Assembly (NCBI GenBank): GCA_020438355.1
Contig: JAGQUT010000016.1
Location: forward strand, 1 to 43,653
DNA: 43,653 nucleotides
DNA from: Solirubrobacterales bacterium
GTDB lineage: Bacteria; Actinomycetota; Thermoleophilia; Solirubrobacterales; 70-9
Direction: 5' to 3'
Of this stretch, positions 24,381 to 33,866 are shown piece after piece; the stretch's first letter is position 1; the number at the start of each line of letters is the position of its first letter. The translations under genes and the position numbers were made by a program. Under the pieces are notes generated by a model. That model did no database searches. It was not told where the DNA came from and saw only the letters and a program-made list of their open reading frames with translations.

Positions 24381-27244
24381 CAGGCTTCCTCTCCGGCCTT
24401 CTTTGCGGCTTCCCGCTCCATGCGGCGCCGATCCCGCGGGGACAGCTTGGGCTTGCCCGGCGAGTCCTCCTCGGTGCCGCCCTCGACGACCGGGGCCTCC
24501 CCGTCATCCTTGCGCGCAACCTCGAGGTCCGAGGCGAAGGCGGGAACGCTGCCCTGGGTCTCGATCTGCTGGCGACGACGGCGCTTGAAGGTCGGCTCAT
24601 GTTCCTTCCAGAGCGCCAGAACTGGTGATGCGATGAAGATCGACGAGTAGGTACCCGAGAACACTCCGACCAGAATCGCGATCGCGAACGACTGGAGGAC
24701 CTCGCCACCGAAGATCAGCAGGCAGACAACGCCGATCAGGGTCGAGAAGCTCGTCACCAGCGATCGGGTCAGGACCTCGCTCATCGACTTGTTGACGATC
24801 TGCGAATACGTGGCCCGAGGCATCTTGGGCTCGTTTTCGCGTATTCGGTCGAACACGATGATCGTGTCGTATTGCGAGTAACCAAGAATCGTCAGGAAGG
24901 CCGCAACGGTGGCGCTCGACACCTCGAAGCCGAGAAGCGCATAGATGCCGAGGGCAATGAGGAAGTCGTGGACGATCGCGATCAGGACCGGCACCGTGTA
25001 CTTGCCACCGAACCGGATCGCGATGTACCCCATGATCAGGATCATCGAGAAGAAGATTGCGAGAGCCGCACTGCGTGCGACCGACTCACCGAAGGTCGGG
25101 CCTACAGAAGTGCTGTTGAAGCTGTCGGCACCGACACCGAACTCGTTATCCAGGGCTTCGTCCACGTCAGCAACTTCTGACGGGTCGAGAGTAGGACTCT
25201 CGATCTGGAATGCGTTGTCGCCGAGCGCCTGGTTGTCGGTGACCGATTGGATGTCCGCATCGCCGAGGCCGACGGGACTGATCACGCTTCGCACTTCTTC
25301 TGTGGTGGCCGGTTCGTCCAGACTGACTTCGATCCGGGTGCCGGACTCGAAGTCAATGCCGAAGTTGAGACCCTTGGTGGTCAAGGCCCCGGCACCGATC
25401 AGCAGGATCACACCGGAGATCGCGAAGAACCTTGGGGCCCAGCCCATGAAGTCGAAGTGCCAGCGTTCCCTGCCTTCGATTCCCGAGAAGCCCTTGCCGG
25501 ACCTCATCAGCTTGGTGTTCGACATCGAACCAAGCAGTGCCTGGGTGAAGACGACCGCGGTCAGCAGCGAGACCAGGGTGCCGACACCGAGGGTGAAGGC
25601 GAAGCCCTTGATTCCGGAGGTCGCGAGGACGAAGAGGATGAAGGCGGTCAGCAGGGTGACGACGTTGGCGTCGATGATCGTGCTGATGCCGCGCCGGTAA
25701 CCGAGGGAGATCGCCGACTGCACGGATCTTCCTGCACGCATCTCTTCCTTGACGCGCTCGAATATGACGATGTTCGAGTCAGCCGCGACACCGATCGTCA
25801 GCACCAGACCGGCGATTCCCGGCAGGGTCATGGTGATCGGGATCACCTTGATCAGCGCGAGGAAAAGGATCGCGTAAACGAGCAGGGCAAGCGACGCGAC
25901 ACCGCCAAGGAAGCGGTAGAACGCGATCAGGAAGATGATTACGCAGGCCAGGCCGATCAGTAGCGCGAGCACGCCCTGATCAAGTGCTTCCTGGCCGAGC
26001 GTCGCCGAGACCTGGCTCTGAGAGGTCAGCTTGAGGTCGATCGGCAGGGCACCACGCTGGAGGTACTCGGCCAGCTGCTGGGCTTCGTCAAGCTGGAAAC
26101 CGCCGGAAATCTGGGCGCCGGTGCGGCCGTCGATGCCGTCCGGGTTCTCGACGAAGTTGATGATCGGCTTGGAGACGACCTGGCCGTCGAGGACGATCGC
26201 GAAGTTGCCCGAAAGCGGGGCAGCCTGGTCAGCGGTGGTCACGCCGCCGATCGCGCGCGCCTGGCCTTCCTGGGCAATGTTCCTGGTGATCTCCTGGAAC
26301 GCCTGGCGGCCCTCACCGGTGAACTCGAAAGTGACGTTGGGCTGGTTGAACTGATCGAGGTTCTGCTGCGGATCCTTGATTTCGGATCCGGAGAGAGCCG
26401 CGTTGTCAGTGACTACGAAGTAACCGGACGGATCGACCAGCTCGCCGGCGTCGTTCTCCCAGAGGCCGTCTTCGTTGGTCTCAATCGTCTTGCCGGCCGA
26501 GTCGGTAGGCAACTCGTCAACGATGATCGTGCCCTGGGGGACCTTCTTGACGATGCCCTTCTTGGGAATCGGCCGGCCTTGATCGTTGAAGTAGAGGTCT
26601 TCCTTGGCCGTCACCGGCCCCGAGATGAGTTCCTTGTTCTCGTTGAACAGGTAGTACTTGTCACCCGAGGTGCAGTTCTCGCACTTGTCATCGCGGGGCT
26701 GCTTGGATGCGAGGTTGACCGCATCCCACATGGTCGGTTCGGCACCCTGGTTTATCCAGGTGCGGTTGAAATCCTGGGTTGGCGGACGGTCCGCAGCGAT
26801 CCAGCGGTCTCGGACCTGGTTCAGGACCTCTTCCTGGTCGGCGCCGGTGCCGAGCAGGCTAAGGTCACGGGCTGGACCGACAAGGTTGTTCTGCCAGTCG
26901 TAGAAGTAGAGGCGGGCCGGTTTGGTCGCACATTCGGTTGCTGTACCGACGTTGGTGGCACCCGGGATTCCGACCGAGATCTGGTCTGCTCCCAGTCGGG
27001 AGACCTCGATCTCCGAGACACCGAGCTTGTCGCAGCCAGAGCGGATGATGTCGACCGAGCGATCCATCGCTTCGGAGGTGACTTCCTGCACCTGCGGGGT
27101 CGGTCGACCCTGGAGGGTCAGCTCGATGCCGCCCTGAAGGTCGAGTCCAAGCTGCGTCGGCTTCTTCAGACAGACGATCGCGGAAACGATCACCAGGCCG
27201 AGGACGAACAGCAGCACGAATATGTTGCGGCGCCTGCCTCCCAT
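24380..27244 (-). CDS. secDF: Fused protein translocase subunit SecDF
   Basis: 954 residues joining SecD (1-560) and SecF (about 600-900) in one chain. SecD marks: LGLDLQGGIELTLQG at the start of the periplasmic domain, a long P1 domain with an insertion containing CENC (about 190), then AADSNIVIFERVKEEMRAGRS. SecF marks: GLNFGIDFESGTRIEV, GYSQYDTIIVFDRIRENEPKM. It uses the proton gradient to pull exported proteins from SecYEG. The last 70 residues are charged and probably disordered. Separate secD and secF genes are common in Actinobacteria, so the fusion is notable. The usual upstream yajC is absent. Confidence 0.96.
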   Translation of the reverse strand: MGGRRRNIFVLLFVLGLVIVSAIVCLKKPTQLGLDLQGGIELTLQGRPTPQVQEVTSEAMDRSVDIIRSGCDKLGVSEIEVSRLGADQISVGIPGATNVGTATECATKPARLYFYDWQNNLVGPARDLSLLGTGADQEEVLNQVRDRWIAADRPPTQDFNRTWINQGAEPTMWDAVNLASKQPRDDKCENCTSGDKYYLFNENKELISGPVTAKEDLYFNDQGRPIPKKGIVKKVPQGTIIVDELPTDSAGKTIETNEDGLWENDAGELVDPSGYFVVTDNAALSGSEIKDPQQNLDQFNQPNVTFEFTGEGRQAFQEITRNIAQEGQARAIGGVTTADQAAPLSGNFAIVLDGQVVSKPIINFVENPDGIDGRTGAQISGGFQLDEAQQLAEYLQRGALPIDLKLTSQSQVSATLGQEALDQGVLALLIGLACVIIFLIAFYRFLGGVASLALLVYAILFLALIKVIPITMTLPGIAGLVLTIGVAADSNIVIFERVKEEMRAGRSVQSAISLGYRRGISTIIDANVVTLLTAFILFVLATSGIKGFAFTLGVGTLVSLLTAVVFTQALLGSMSNTKLMRSGKGFSGIEGRERWHFDFMGWAPRFFAISGVILLIGAGALTTKGLNFGIDFESGTRIEVSLDEPATTEEVRSVISPVGLGDADIQSVTDNQALGDNAFQIESPTLDPSEVADVDEALDNEFGVGADSFNSTSVGPTFGESVARSAALAIFFSMILIMGYIAIRFGGKYTVPVLIAIVHDFLIALGIYALLGFEVSSATVAAFLTILGYSQYDTIIVFDRIRENEPKMPRATYSQIVNKSMSEVLTRSLVTSFSTLIGVVCLLIFGGEVLQSFAIAILVGVFSGTYSSIFIASPVLALWKEHEPTFKRRRRQQIETQGSVPAFASDLEVARKDDGEAPVVEGGTEEDSPGKPKLSPRDRRRMEREAAKKAGEEA

Positions 27245-27256
27245 CGATGCGGAAGC

Positions 27257-27745
27257 TTACCCTTCTGGCGTCAGGACGATCATCAGACCCCCGTCATCGT
27301 CGTAGGCGGGGAACACGTCAGCGATCGCCTGAGCGGCAGAATCCTTTTCGGCACGCACTTCCACCCGCTTGCCGAGTGACCTCACGCCCCATTCGAGGGA
27401 GGTCTCGATCGGATCGGTCTCACCGTCACCGTTGGTGTCGGCGGTCGGGCCGCCGTCGCCGGCGTCGAGCCATTCGAGTCCGAGCACGTCCCGGACCGGC
27501 TGACCGATCACGTCCTCATCGGTGAGTCCGGTCAGCTCGTAGCTTCCCCGACCGGCATCGATCACCCGGCCTTCCTGATCGCAGACGAAGAAGGCTGCGT
27601 TCGGGGCCGGGTAGTAATCGTCAAGCAGTTCGAAGACGAAGCCGAAGCCGCACTTCGAGCATCCCTTCGGGCGGGGGCTGAAGCCGGCGGTGCGGTCACC
27701 GCTGCTCTCCCGGTTTCCACAGTTTGGGCAAATGAAGAAGGGCAT
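27257..27745 (-). CDS. Zinc-ribbon plus PAS-domain protein
   Basis: 162 residues. The zinc ribbon has C6-x2-C9 and C29-x2-C32 (FICPNCGN, GCSKCGFGF). A PAS-like domain spans about 45-160 (NAAFFVCDQEGRVIDAGRG, LTGLTDEDVIGQPVRDVLGL). Inside it, residues 103-114 read DTNGDGETDPIE, close to a calcium-binding EF-hand/dockerin loop. It has no kinase or output domain, so it may act through a partner. It sits directly ahead of secDF (12 nt) in the place where yajC is usual. Longer frames upstream overlap the divergent transporter and were not used. Confidence 0.85.
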   Translation of the reverse strand: MPFFICPNCGNRESSGDRTAGFSPRPKGCSKCGFGFVFELLDDYYPAPNAAFFVCDQEGRVIDAGRGSYELTGLTDEDVIGQPVRDVLGLEWLDAGDGGPTADTNGDGETDPIETSLEWGVRSLGKRVEVRAEKDSAAQAIADVFPAYDDDGGLMIVLTPEG

Positions 27746-27848
27746 CGACGGCAAAGCGTACCTGCGCGGCGGTCCCGGCGTCCCTTGCCATATGGTCCCG
27801 GCCAGGGTCCCTCGGTCGAAGGGACATGTCGGACTTCGGAGGAACGGT

Positions 27849-28712
27849 TTGATCACCACTGTCGTGTTGCCGCTGGCCCTTGCCGTGATCATGTTCACGC
27901 TCGGACTGGGACTCACCCTGGAGGACTTCAAGCGCGTCCTGGTCATCCCCAAAGGGGTGGCGATCGGACTACTGAACCTGCTGGTCATCTCGCCCTTCCT
28001 GGCCTTCGGCCTGGCCGAAGTCTTCAACCTGAGCACCGAGATGGCGGTCGGCCTGGTGCTGCTCGGGGCCACCCCAGGCGGCACATTGGCCAACATGTTC
28101 ACCCACCTCGCGAAAGGCGAGACGGCCCTCTCGATCACCATGACTGCGATCTCGTCAGTGGTGGCGATGATCACCATCCCGCTCTACCTTGGTCTCGCGA
28201 CCGATCAGTTCGGAAACGTCGGCGACCTCGACGAGATCGACATGCCCTCGGTGGCTCTCCGCACCTTTCTGATCACCGTACTCCCGCTCTCGATCGGCCT
28301 CTGGGTCCATGAGCGAATGGGGATTCGCGCGGAAGCCCTCAAGGACCGCTTGTCACCCGTTTCGCTGATCCTTTTCGTCCTCGTGGTCATCGCCGCAGTC
28401 ATCTCGGAATTCGATCTGATCAGGGACAACTTCACGAAGGTGGCCCTGGCCGCGCTCAGCCTCAACCTCCTGGCGATGACGATCAGCTTCACGATCTCCA
28501 GGGCGAGCCGGCTGAACGACCGGCAGGCGACCGCTATCGCGCTTGAACTCGGTGTCCACAATGCAACCGTTGCGATTGCGATCGCGGGAATGCTGGATGT
28601 GGACGCCCTGATGATCCCGGCCGCGGTCTACTCGGCATTCATGTTCATAACCGGCGGCCTGTTCGCGAAGTTCATGCATTCCCGGAATGCGCGCTCAACC
28701 GCCGCGGCATAG
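27849..28712 (+). CDS. Bile acid:sodium symporter family (SBF/BASS) transporter
   Basis: 287 residues with about nine hydrophobic segments. Typical SBF wording: MFTLGLGLTLEDFKRVLVIP, ATPGGTLANMFTHLAKGE, and the ALELGVHNATVAIAIAG motif. It likely moves an organic anion with sodium; substrate unknown. The start is TTG at 27849, with GGAGG 6 nt upstream; in-frame ATGs further up have no ribosome site. It is on the opposite strand to its neighbours and interrupts the ruv-sec-rel block. Confidence 0.9.
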   Translation: MITTVVLPLALAVIMFTLGLGLTLEDFKRVLVIPKGVAIGLLNLLVISPFLAFGLAEVFNLSTEMAVGLVLLGATPGGTLANMFTHLAKGETALSITMTAISSVVAMITIPLYLGLATDQFGNVGDLDEIDMPSVALRTFLITVLPLSIGLWVHERMGIRAEALKDRLSPVSLILFVLVVIAAVISEFDLIRDNFTKVALAALSLNLLAMTISFTISRASRLNDRQATAIALELGVHNATVAIAIAGMLDVDALMIPAAVYSAFMFITGGLFAKFMHSRNARSTAAA

Positions 28713-28725
28713 GGGGCATTCCGGG
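28681..28725. terminator. Bidirectional hairpin at the SBF/ruvB convergent ends
   Basis: Perfect 10-bp arms CCCGGAATGC/GCATTCCGGG with a 25-nt loop that contains the transporter stop codon. It lies between two convergent genes only 17 nt apart, which fits a shared terminator. No T-run on either side. Confidence 0.45.
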
Positions 28726-28729
28726 CTGA

Positions 28730-29815
28730 CTAGAAGAGGGACTGGTGGCCGGAAGGAACCGGCAGGCCGAGATGCTCGAAGGCTGTGGGCGTCAGGACCC
28801 TGCCCCGCGGCGTCCTCTTGAGCATTCCCATCTGGAGCAGGTAGGGCTCGAGGACGTCCTCGATCGTGTCCTGTTCCTCGCCGATCGCAACTGCGATCGT
28901 GGAGAGGCCGACCGGACCTCCACCGAACCTGGTCGCGATCAGTTCGAGAAGGGCGCGGTCGGCCCGGTCGAGGCCGGCCTTGTCGACCTCGAGCATCTCC
29001 AGGGCAGCGTCAGCCACCTCGCTGTCGACAGAACCTGAACCTTTTACTTCGGCGAAATCACGAACCCTTTTCAGGAGCCGGTTTGCCACCCGGGGTGTAC
29101 CACGCGAGCGTTCGGCAATCGCCAGCGCACCACCCGCGTCGATCTCCACTCCGAGGATTCCGGCTGATCGCACGACGATCTTCGAGAGATCCCCCGGCGT
29201 GTAGTACTCAAGCCGGTGGGAGACCCCGAAACGGTCACGTAGTGGCGTCGTCAGCAGGCCGCTTCGTGTGGTCGCACCGATCAGCGTGAACGGAGGCAGC
29301 GGCAGGGTCACAGTCTGAGCGCCGGCCCCCTGGCCCAGGACCACGGGGAGCTCCCCGTCTTCCATCGCCGGGTAGAGGGTCTCCTCTACAGCCCGGCCCA
29401 GCCGGTGGATCTCATCGATGAAGAAGACGCTTCCCGGCTCCAGCGATGTCAGGAAGGCGGCAACATCACCCTTGCGCTCGAGTGCGGGGCCGGCCGTCTG
29501 GACCAGCGGCACTCCCATCTCGGCGGCGACAATGTTCGCGAGGGAGGTCTTTCCCAGGCCTGGCGGTCCGGCCAGCAGGACGTGATCCAGAGGTTCGTCG
29601 CGCCTCCGGGCAGCTTCGATGAAGACCGCGAGCTGGTCGGTCACCTGCTTCTGATTGACGAAGTCGGCCAGCCCCTTCGGTCGAAGTGACTGGTCCAGTT
29701 CACGGTCGGGCTGATCGGCCCGAGCATCGTGGACCCGCGGTTCTGCACCCGCAGGAAGGTCGACCTCGACACCAAGTTCGATCCGTTTCCCTTCGAATTC
29801 AGGCAGGTCACTCAT
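28730..29815 (-). CDS. ruvB: Holliday junction branch-migration ATPase RuvB
   Basis: 361 residues. Walker [12 protein letters not shown], Walker [10 protein letters not shown], sensor [19 protein letters not shown], arginine-finger region, and the C-terminal winged helix ([28 protein letters not shown], cut here). The first 35 residues are an extra acidic leader relative to E. coli. It forms hexamers that drive branch migration with RuvA. It starts 12 nt after the ruvA stop. Confidence 0.97.
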   Translation of the reverse strand: MSDLPEFEGKRIELGVEVDLPAGAEPRVHDARADQPDRELDQSLRPKGLADFVNQKQVTDQLAVFIEAARRRDEPLDHVLLAGPPGLGKTSLANIVAAEMGVPLVQTAGPALERKGDVAAFLTSLEPGSVFFIDEIHRLGRAVEETLYPAMEDGELPVVLGQGAGAQTVTLPLPPFTLIGATTRSGLLTTPLRDRFGVSHRLEYYTPGDLSKIVVRSAGILGVEIDAGGALAIAERSRGTPRVANRLLKRVRDFAEVKGSGSVDSEVADAALEMLEVDKAGLDRADRALLELIATRFGGGPVGLSTIAVAIGEEQDTIEDVLEPYLLQMGMLKRTPRGRVLTPTAFEHLGLPVPSGHQSLF

Positions 29816-29827
29816 GACTCAAGGGTC

Positions 29828-30427
29828 TCACTCGCCGCGGCCGGATGCCGCGGCACGCTTCAGGGCAGCCCCGATCAGCTCCTGCGGATCATCGCCATCG
29901 CCGACCCCGTCAAGGAGTTGTTCGGCCTCCAACGGCGCGTAGCCAAGGTTGATCAGGCCGTCGCGGGCCATGGAACGGGCATCCGATGCGACCGGGGTGA
30001 TCGTTTGACCCGATTCCTCGGCCACAGTCGTGACCTTGTCCTTGAGTTCCAGAATGATCCTCTCGGCGGTCCGCTTGCCGATTCCGGGAACGGCCTGAAA
30101 GCGCTTGGCGTCTCCGGAGATGATCGCCCGGGTCAACTCGCGGTGTGGCCCGCCGGAAAGGGCTGCGATCGCGACCTTGGGTCCGATTCCGCTGACCCCG
30201 ATCAGCATGTTGAAGAGATCGCGCTCCTCCTCCGAGGAGAAGCCGTAAAGGAGCAGGCTGTCGTCGCGGCTGATCGTCTCGGCATGGAGAAAAGTCTCAT
30301 GACCGACTGCGGGCACGCTGCGAAGCGTCTCGGAACTCACTGCGAGCCGGTAGCCCACCCCGGCAGCCTCGATCACGACGTAATCGGAACGCCGGACCAG
30401 AACCTCGCCACGGACGGTGGCAATCAA
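29828..30427 (-). CDS. ruvA: Holliday junction-binding protein RuvA
   Basis: 199 residues: OB-fold N-terminus (MIATVRGEVLVRRSDYVVIEAAGVGY, cut), tandem helix-hairpin-helix motifs (LIGVSGIGPKVAIAAL, FQAVPGIGKRTAERII) and a C-terminal RuvB-contact domain after an acidic loop. The TTG start overlaps the ruvC stop (TTGA). Confidence 0.97.
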   Translation of the reverse strand: MIATVRGEVLVRRSDYVVIEAAGVGYRLAVSSETLRSVPAVGHETFLHAETISRDDSLLLYGFSSEEERDLFNMLIGVSGIGPKVAIAALSGGPHRELTRAIISGDAKRFQAVPGIGKRTAERIILELKDKVTTVAEESGQTITPVASDARSMARDGLINLGYAPLEAEQLLDGVGDGDDPQELIGAALKRAAASGRGE

Positions 30428-30957
30428 CTCGCCACCCGCAGGGATGATGCGGACCCGGCCATCGCGGCCTCGGTCGCGTCCCTCCGGCCGGCGGTGCCGC
30501 CGTGACAGATCGCTACGGCGAGCGCATCGGCCGCGTGATCCGGTTGCGGAACCTCATTCAGGTTGAGCAGGGTCGCGACCATTTTCTGAACCTGCCGCTT
30601 GGCGGCATTTCCCGAGCCGCAGACTGCGGTCTTGATCGCCTGAGGCGTGTAGGTGAAACAGGGCACGTCGCATTGGGCGGCGGCGAGCATCGAGACTCCG
30701 GAGGCCTGGCCAACCTTCATCGCCGATCCGACGTTCTTGCCGAAATAGAGGTCCTCGATTGCCAGAGCAACCGGCTGATGCCATTTGATCAGCCGCGAGA
30801 GCGCTGAATGGATCTCGCTCAGACGCTGTTCCAGAGGGGTCGAAGACTCGGTTTCAATCACCCCGCCGTCGAGGGCGACCATGTGGCCACCTTCGATCCG
30901 GACCACGCCGAACCCGAGATTTGCGGTCCCGGGATCTATTCCCATGACGACCTTCAT
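30424..30957 (-). CDS. ruvC: Holliday junction resolvase RuvC
   Basis: 177 residues, RNase H fold endonuclease. Acidic residues are at MGIDPGTANLGFGV, AIEDLYFGKN and DHAADALAVAICH, matching the D-E-D-D catalytic set. It cuts four-way junctions held by RuvAB. It begins 50 nt after yebC, in the yebC-ruvC-ruvA-ruvB order common in bacteria. Confidence 0.97.
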   Translation of the reverse strand: MKVVMGIDPGTANLGFGVVRIEGGHMVALDGGVIETESSTPLEQRLSEIHSALSRLIKWHQPVALAIEDLYFGKNVGSAMKVGQASGVSMLAAAQCDVPCFTYTPQAIKTAVCGSGNAAKRQVQKMVATLLNLNEVPQPDHAADALAVAICHGGTAGRRDATEAAMAGSASSLRVAS

Positions 30958-31007
30958 CCCTCATGATTCTGTACCGCCCGTCGGATGCCTGCCCTGCACC
31001 CGGGTCC

Positions 31008-31754
31008 TCAGGCCAGCTTTTCGAGAATTTCGTCCGGGATGTCGAAGTTTGCGTGGACCTCGTTGACGTCGTCCTGGTCCTCTATTGCGTCGAGCAGCTT
31101 GATCAGGGTGCCCGCATCGGACTCCTCGATCTCGACCGTGTTCTTGGGGATCACTTCAAGGCCGGCGGATTCGATTTCGATGCCGTCCGCTTCGATTGCC
31201 TGTCTGACGGCAGTGAGATCGGTGGGCTCCGCGAGCACCCTCAGCTTCCCTTCGGCCTCGACCACGTCACTCGCTCCGGCATCGATCGCGCCCATGAGGT
31301 CATCCTCGCTGTGCTGCTCGCCGTCGATCACAACCACGCCATGAGTCTCGAACATCCAGGCGACCGAGCCGGGCTCACCGAGGTTGCCGCCGTGCTTGGT
31401 GAACGCGTGACGGACCTCGGCACTGGTCCGGTTGCGGTTGTCCGTCAGCGCATCCACAAGGATCGCCGCACCGCCCGGACCGTAGCCCTCGAACTGGATC
31501 CGCTCGACGACCTCCGCGTCAGCCCCTTCCCCGGTGCCACGGTCGATCGCCCTCTCGATGTTGGCTTTCGGCATCGACTCTGCCTTCGCCTTCTGGATTG
31601 CCGTGGCGAGGGCTGGATTACCGTCAGGGTCACCTCCACCCTCGCGGGCGGCGATGGTGATCGCTTTCGCGAGCTTGGTGAAGCGCTGCCCGCGCTTTGC
31701 GTCAGCGGCGCCTTTCTTGTGCTTGATGGAAGACCATTTCGAGTGACCGGACAT
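31008..31754 (-). CDS. yebC: YebC/PmpR-family protein
   Basis: 248 residues, starting MSGHSKWSSIKHKKGAADAK, the diagnostic YebC opening. Further marks are DPDGNPALATAIQKAKAESMPKANIERAI, cut here, and GYGPGGAAILVDALTDNRNRT. Members bind DNA and also act in translation at difficult proline stretches; which role applies here cannot be read. A -10 box TAGAAT (31761-31766) is 6 nt before the ATG, so the yebC-ruvCAB transcript should be leaderless. Confidence 0.97.
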   Translation of the reverse strand: MSGHSKWSSIKHKKGAADAKRGQRFTKLAKAITIAAREGGGDPDGNPALATAIQKAKAESMPKANIERAIDRGTGEGADAEVVERIQFEGYGPGGAAILVDALTDNRNRTSAEVRHAFTKHGGNLGEPGSVAWMFETHGVVVIDGEQHSEDDLMGAIDAGASDVVEAEGKLRVLAEPTDLTAVRQAIEADGIEIESAGLEVIPKNTVEIEESDAGTLIKLLDAIEDQDDVNEVHANFDIPDEILEKLA

Positions 31755-31782
31755 GGTGTGATTCTATGAACTGACGCATTCG

Positions 31783-32214
31783 ATGAATCCCGAGGGCAAA
31801 CACAGGGCCGGCAGGACATTCGCAGCGGGTGCCGTTGCGGGAGTGATGCTGCTCGCTGCTCTCTCGCTTTGGTCGATAATTCCGCTTGTCTGGCTGTGGA
31901 TCGGATCGCAATTCGCCAACAGCCAGTTCCCGAGCATCGGGCCCTACCTCATCGTGCTTTTCGGGGCGATCGCCTCGATCCTCCTCGTCGCCTGGATACT
32001 CGGCCGTCTGAACGAGGTGTACATCAGGCTGACCGGCGCCCGGGACGTCGGGCCGATCCGGATGGGCTGGATGAAGAGCCTGCGGGACAGCGAGAAGACG
32101 GGCGATCCGCCCTCGCTGATCGAAGTGGTGATCATCGGCTCGGTCGTGATCGCCTTCATCGCCTTCATCGCCTGGTTCTTCATCGCCGCCGGCTCACCGC
32201 TCCCGGACAATTAA
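31783..32214 (+). CDS. Unknown membrane protein with three predicted spans
   Basis: 143 residues. Hydrophobic segments are at about 14-40, 54-72 and 112-136; the loop between the last two is basic (ARDVGPIRMGWMKSLRDSEK). No family recognised. It is divergent from yebC with only 28 bp between starts and convergent with pdxT. A perfect 7-bp hairpin follows its stop. Confidence 0.78.
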   Translation: MNPEGKHRAGRTFAAGAVAGVMLLAALSLWSIIPLVWLWIGSQFANSQFPSIGPYLIVLFGAIASILLVAWILGRLNEVYIRLTGARDVGPIRMGWMKSLRDSEKTGDPPSLIEVVIIGSVVIAFIAFIAWFFIAAGSPLPDN

Positions 32215-32223
32215 CTGCAGTCG

Positions 32224-32240
32224 GTCCGGCAACGCCGGAC
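32224..32240 (+). terminator. Short perfect hairpin after the membrane-protein gene
   Basis: GTCCGGC-AAC-GCCGGAC, 10 nt after the stop at 32214. It adjoins a larger inverted repeat (arms 32240-32258 and 32316-32334, 17/19 matching) that belongs to repeat copy 2. Confidence 0.5.
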
Positions 32241-32277
32241 CTCCAAATTGAACCCGCCCTCCCTGGAATCGCCGCCA

Positions 32278-32355
32278 GACGGAGCCGGCCCATCTGCTCC
32301 TTGATTCTGTGGGCCGGCGGGTTCTACTTGGAGGCGGAGCGAAGCTCGCCGACTT
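32278..32355 (-). repeat. Dispersed 3'-end repeat element, copy 2 (after pdxT)
   Basis: Reads in the same sense as pdxT and begins inside its TAA stop codon. The 28-bp core (32328-32355) is identical to copy 1 after corA; 63/78 overall. The arms GCCCA/TGGGC are conserved while the loop between them is rearranged: TTGATTCTG lies on the plus strand in both copies although the flanks are inverted. Confidence 0.75.
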
Positions 32356-32947
32356 ACTTATGGCAGGCGTTGACGAACCATTTGTGGATTCGGTTGTCGG
32401 GGGTCAGTTCGGGGTGGAAGGAAAGGGCAGTCACGGTTCCCTGCCTCACCGCCACCGGGTGTTCCCGGACCTCCGCAAGAACCTCGACTCCTTTACCGGT
32501 CGACTCGACCCAGGGTGCGCGGATGAAGACAGCCCGGATCGAACCGTCAACGATCCCCTCCACCTCGATGTCATCCTCGAAACTGGCAAGCTGGCGCCCG
32601 AACGCGTTTCGCTTCGTGGTGATGTCGATCAGCCCGAGGTGCTCGCGGCCAGCCACGATCATCCCGGCGCATGTGCCGAGTATCGGGAGGTCGGCAGCAT
32701 GGTGAGCCTGAATAGCCGGGCCCAGCCCGGCCGACTCGATCCCCATGGTGATCGTGGTGCTTTCCCCGCCCGGCAGGATCAGGCCATCGAGGCCGTCGAC
32801 ATCAGCCGGAATACGGACCTCCACCGGCTCGGCGCCGGCTTCGGTCAGGTGTTCGACGTGACGCTGGAATCCGCCCTGAACCGCCAGGACCCCGATCCTC
32901 GGGCCCCCGGCCGAAGCGGGCTGATCGCTACCAGCCGCGTCCGGCAA
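32354..32947 (-). CDS. pdxT: Pyridoxal 5'-phosphate synthase glutaminase subunit
   Basis: 197 residues with the TTG start at 32947. Class I amidotransferase: [16 protein letters not shown], the oxyanion motif LPGGESTT, the nucleophile in [10 protein letters not shown], and the catalytic [16 protein letters not shown]. It feeds ammonia to PdxS. Longer in-frame ATGs lie deep inside pdxS. The TTG with GAGGA 8 nt upstream overlaps the end of pdxS by 20 nt and gives the family length. Its stop codon opens repeat copy 2. Confidence 0.95.
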   Translation of the reverse strand: MPDAAGSDQPASAGGPRIGVLAVQGGFQRHVEHLTEAGAEPVEVRIPADVDGLDGLILPGGESTTITMGIESAGLGPAIQAHHAADLPILGTCAGMIVAGREHLGLIDITTKRNAFGRQLASFEDDIEVEGIVDGSIRAVFIRAPWVESTGKGVEVLAEVREHPVAVRQGTVTALSFHPELTPDNRIHKWFVNACHK

Positions 32948-33812
32948 GTCGGCCGTCCTCGCCAAGGGCGGCCATCTCGATGCCCGGCATCGCTTCGCCG
33001 AGCTGCTCGGAGGCAGCGGCGATGCGGTCCGGGTCATTGAAGTGCGTGGTCGCTTCGACGATTGCCTTGGCCCGACGCTCCGGGTCGTCACTCTTGAAGA
33101 TGCCGGACCCGACGAAGTTGCCTTCGGCGCCCAGCTGCATCATCAGGGCGGCATCTGCGGGAGTGGCGATGCCACCGGCACAGAAAACCGGAACCGGCAG
33201 CCAGCCTGCGGTCGCGACCTCTCGGACCAGCTCGAGCGGAGCCTGAAGTTCCTTCGCGGCGGTCGGCAGCTCGGTCGAGCTGAGCGTCGTGAGCTTCTTG
33301 ATGCCCCCGACGATTTCGCGCATGTGGCGAACCGCCTCAACCACGTTGCCGGTGCCGGCCTCGCCCTTCGAGCGGATCATCGCGGCACCCTCGCCGATCC
33401 GGCGAAGCGCCTCGCCGAGGTTCGTCGCTCCACAGACGAAGGGAGCGTCGAACTCGAACTTGTCGACGTGGTTGTACTCGTCGGCCGGGGTCAGAACCTC
33501 GGACTCGTCAATGAAATCGATGGAGAGTGACTGAAGAACCTGGGCTTCGACGAAGTGGCCGATCCGCACCTTGGCCATGACGGGAATCGAGACCGCGTCC
33601 TGGATCTCCTTGATCATCCGCGGGTTCGACATGCGGGCCACGCCGCCGTCCCTCCGGATGTCCGCCGGTACGCGCTCCAGAGCCATAACCGCGCAGGCAC
33701 CTGACTCTTCGGCAATCTTCGCCTGCTCCGCGTCGACCACGTCCATGATCACGCCGCCCTTGAGCATTTCTGCCAGGCCCGTCTTTACTCGGAATGTCGC
33801 TTCTTCAGCCAT
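32928..33812 (-). CDS. pdxS: Pyridoxal 5'-phosphate synthase lyase subunit
   Basis: 294 residues, highly conserved beta/alpha barrel. It makes PLP from ribose 5-phosphate, glyceraldehyde 3-phosphate and ammonia. Marks are [46 protein letters not shown] and [14 protein letters not shown]; the Schiff-base lysines are present in these segments. A TATATT -10 box (33820-33825) lies 7 nt before the ATG and a GAGGGG immediately precedes it, so either a leaderless or a very short leader is likely. Confidence 0.97.
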   Translation of the reverse strand: MAEEATFRVKTGLAEMLKGGVIMDVVDAEQAKIAEESGACAVMALERVPADIRRDGGVARMSNPRMIKEIQDAVSIPVMAKVRIGHFVEAQVLQSLSIDFIDESEVLTPADEYNHVDKFEFDAPFVCGATNLGEALRRIGEGAAMIRSKGEAGTGNVVEAVRHMREIVGGIKKLTTLSSTELPTAAKELQAPLELVREVATAGWLPVPVFCAGGIATPADAALMMQLGAEGNFVGSGIFKSDDPERRAKAIVEATTHFNDPDRIAAASEQLGEAMPGIEMAALGEDGRLAGRGW

Positions 33813-33866
33813 CCCCTCAAATATAGAGAGAGGCCGACTTCGAGGGCGCCCTCGGGGCGCTTCCGG

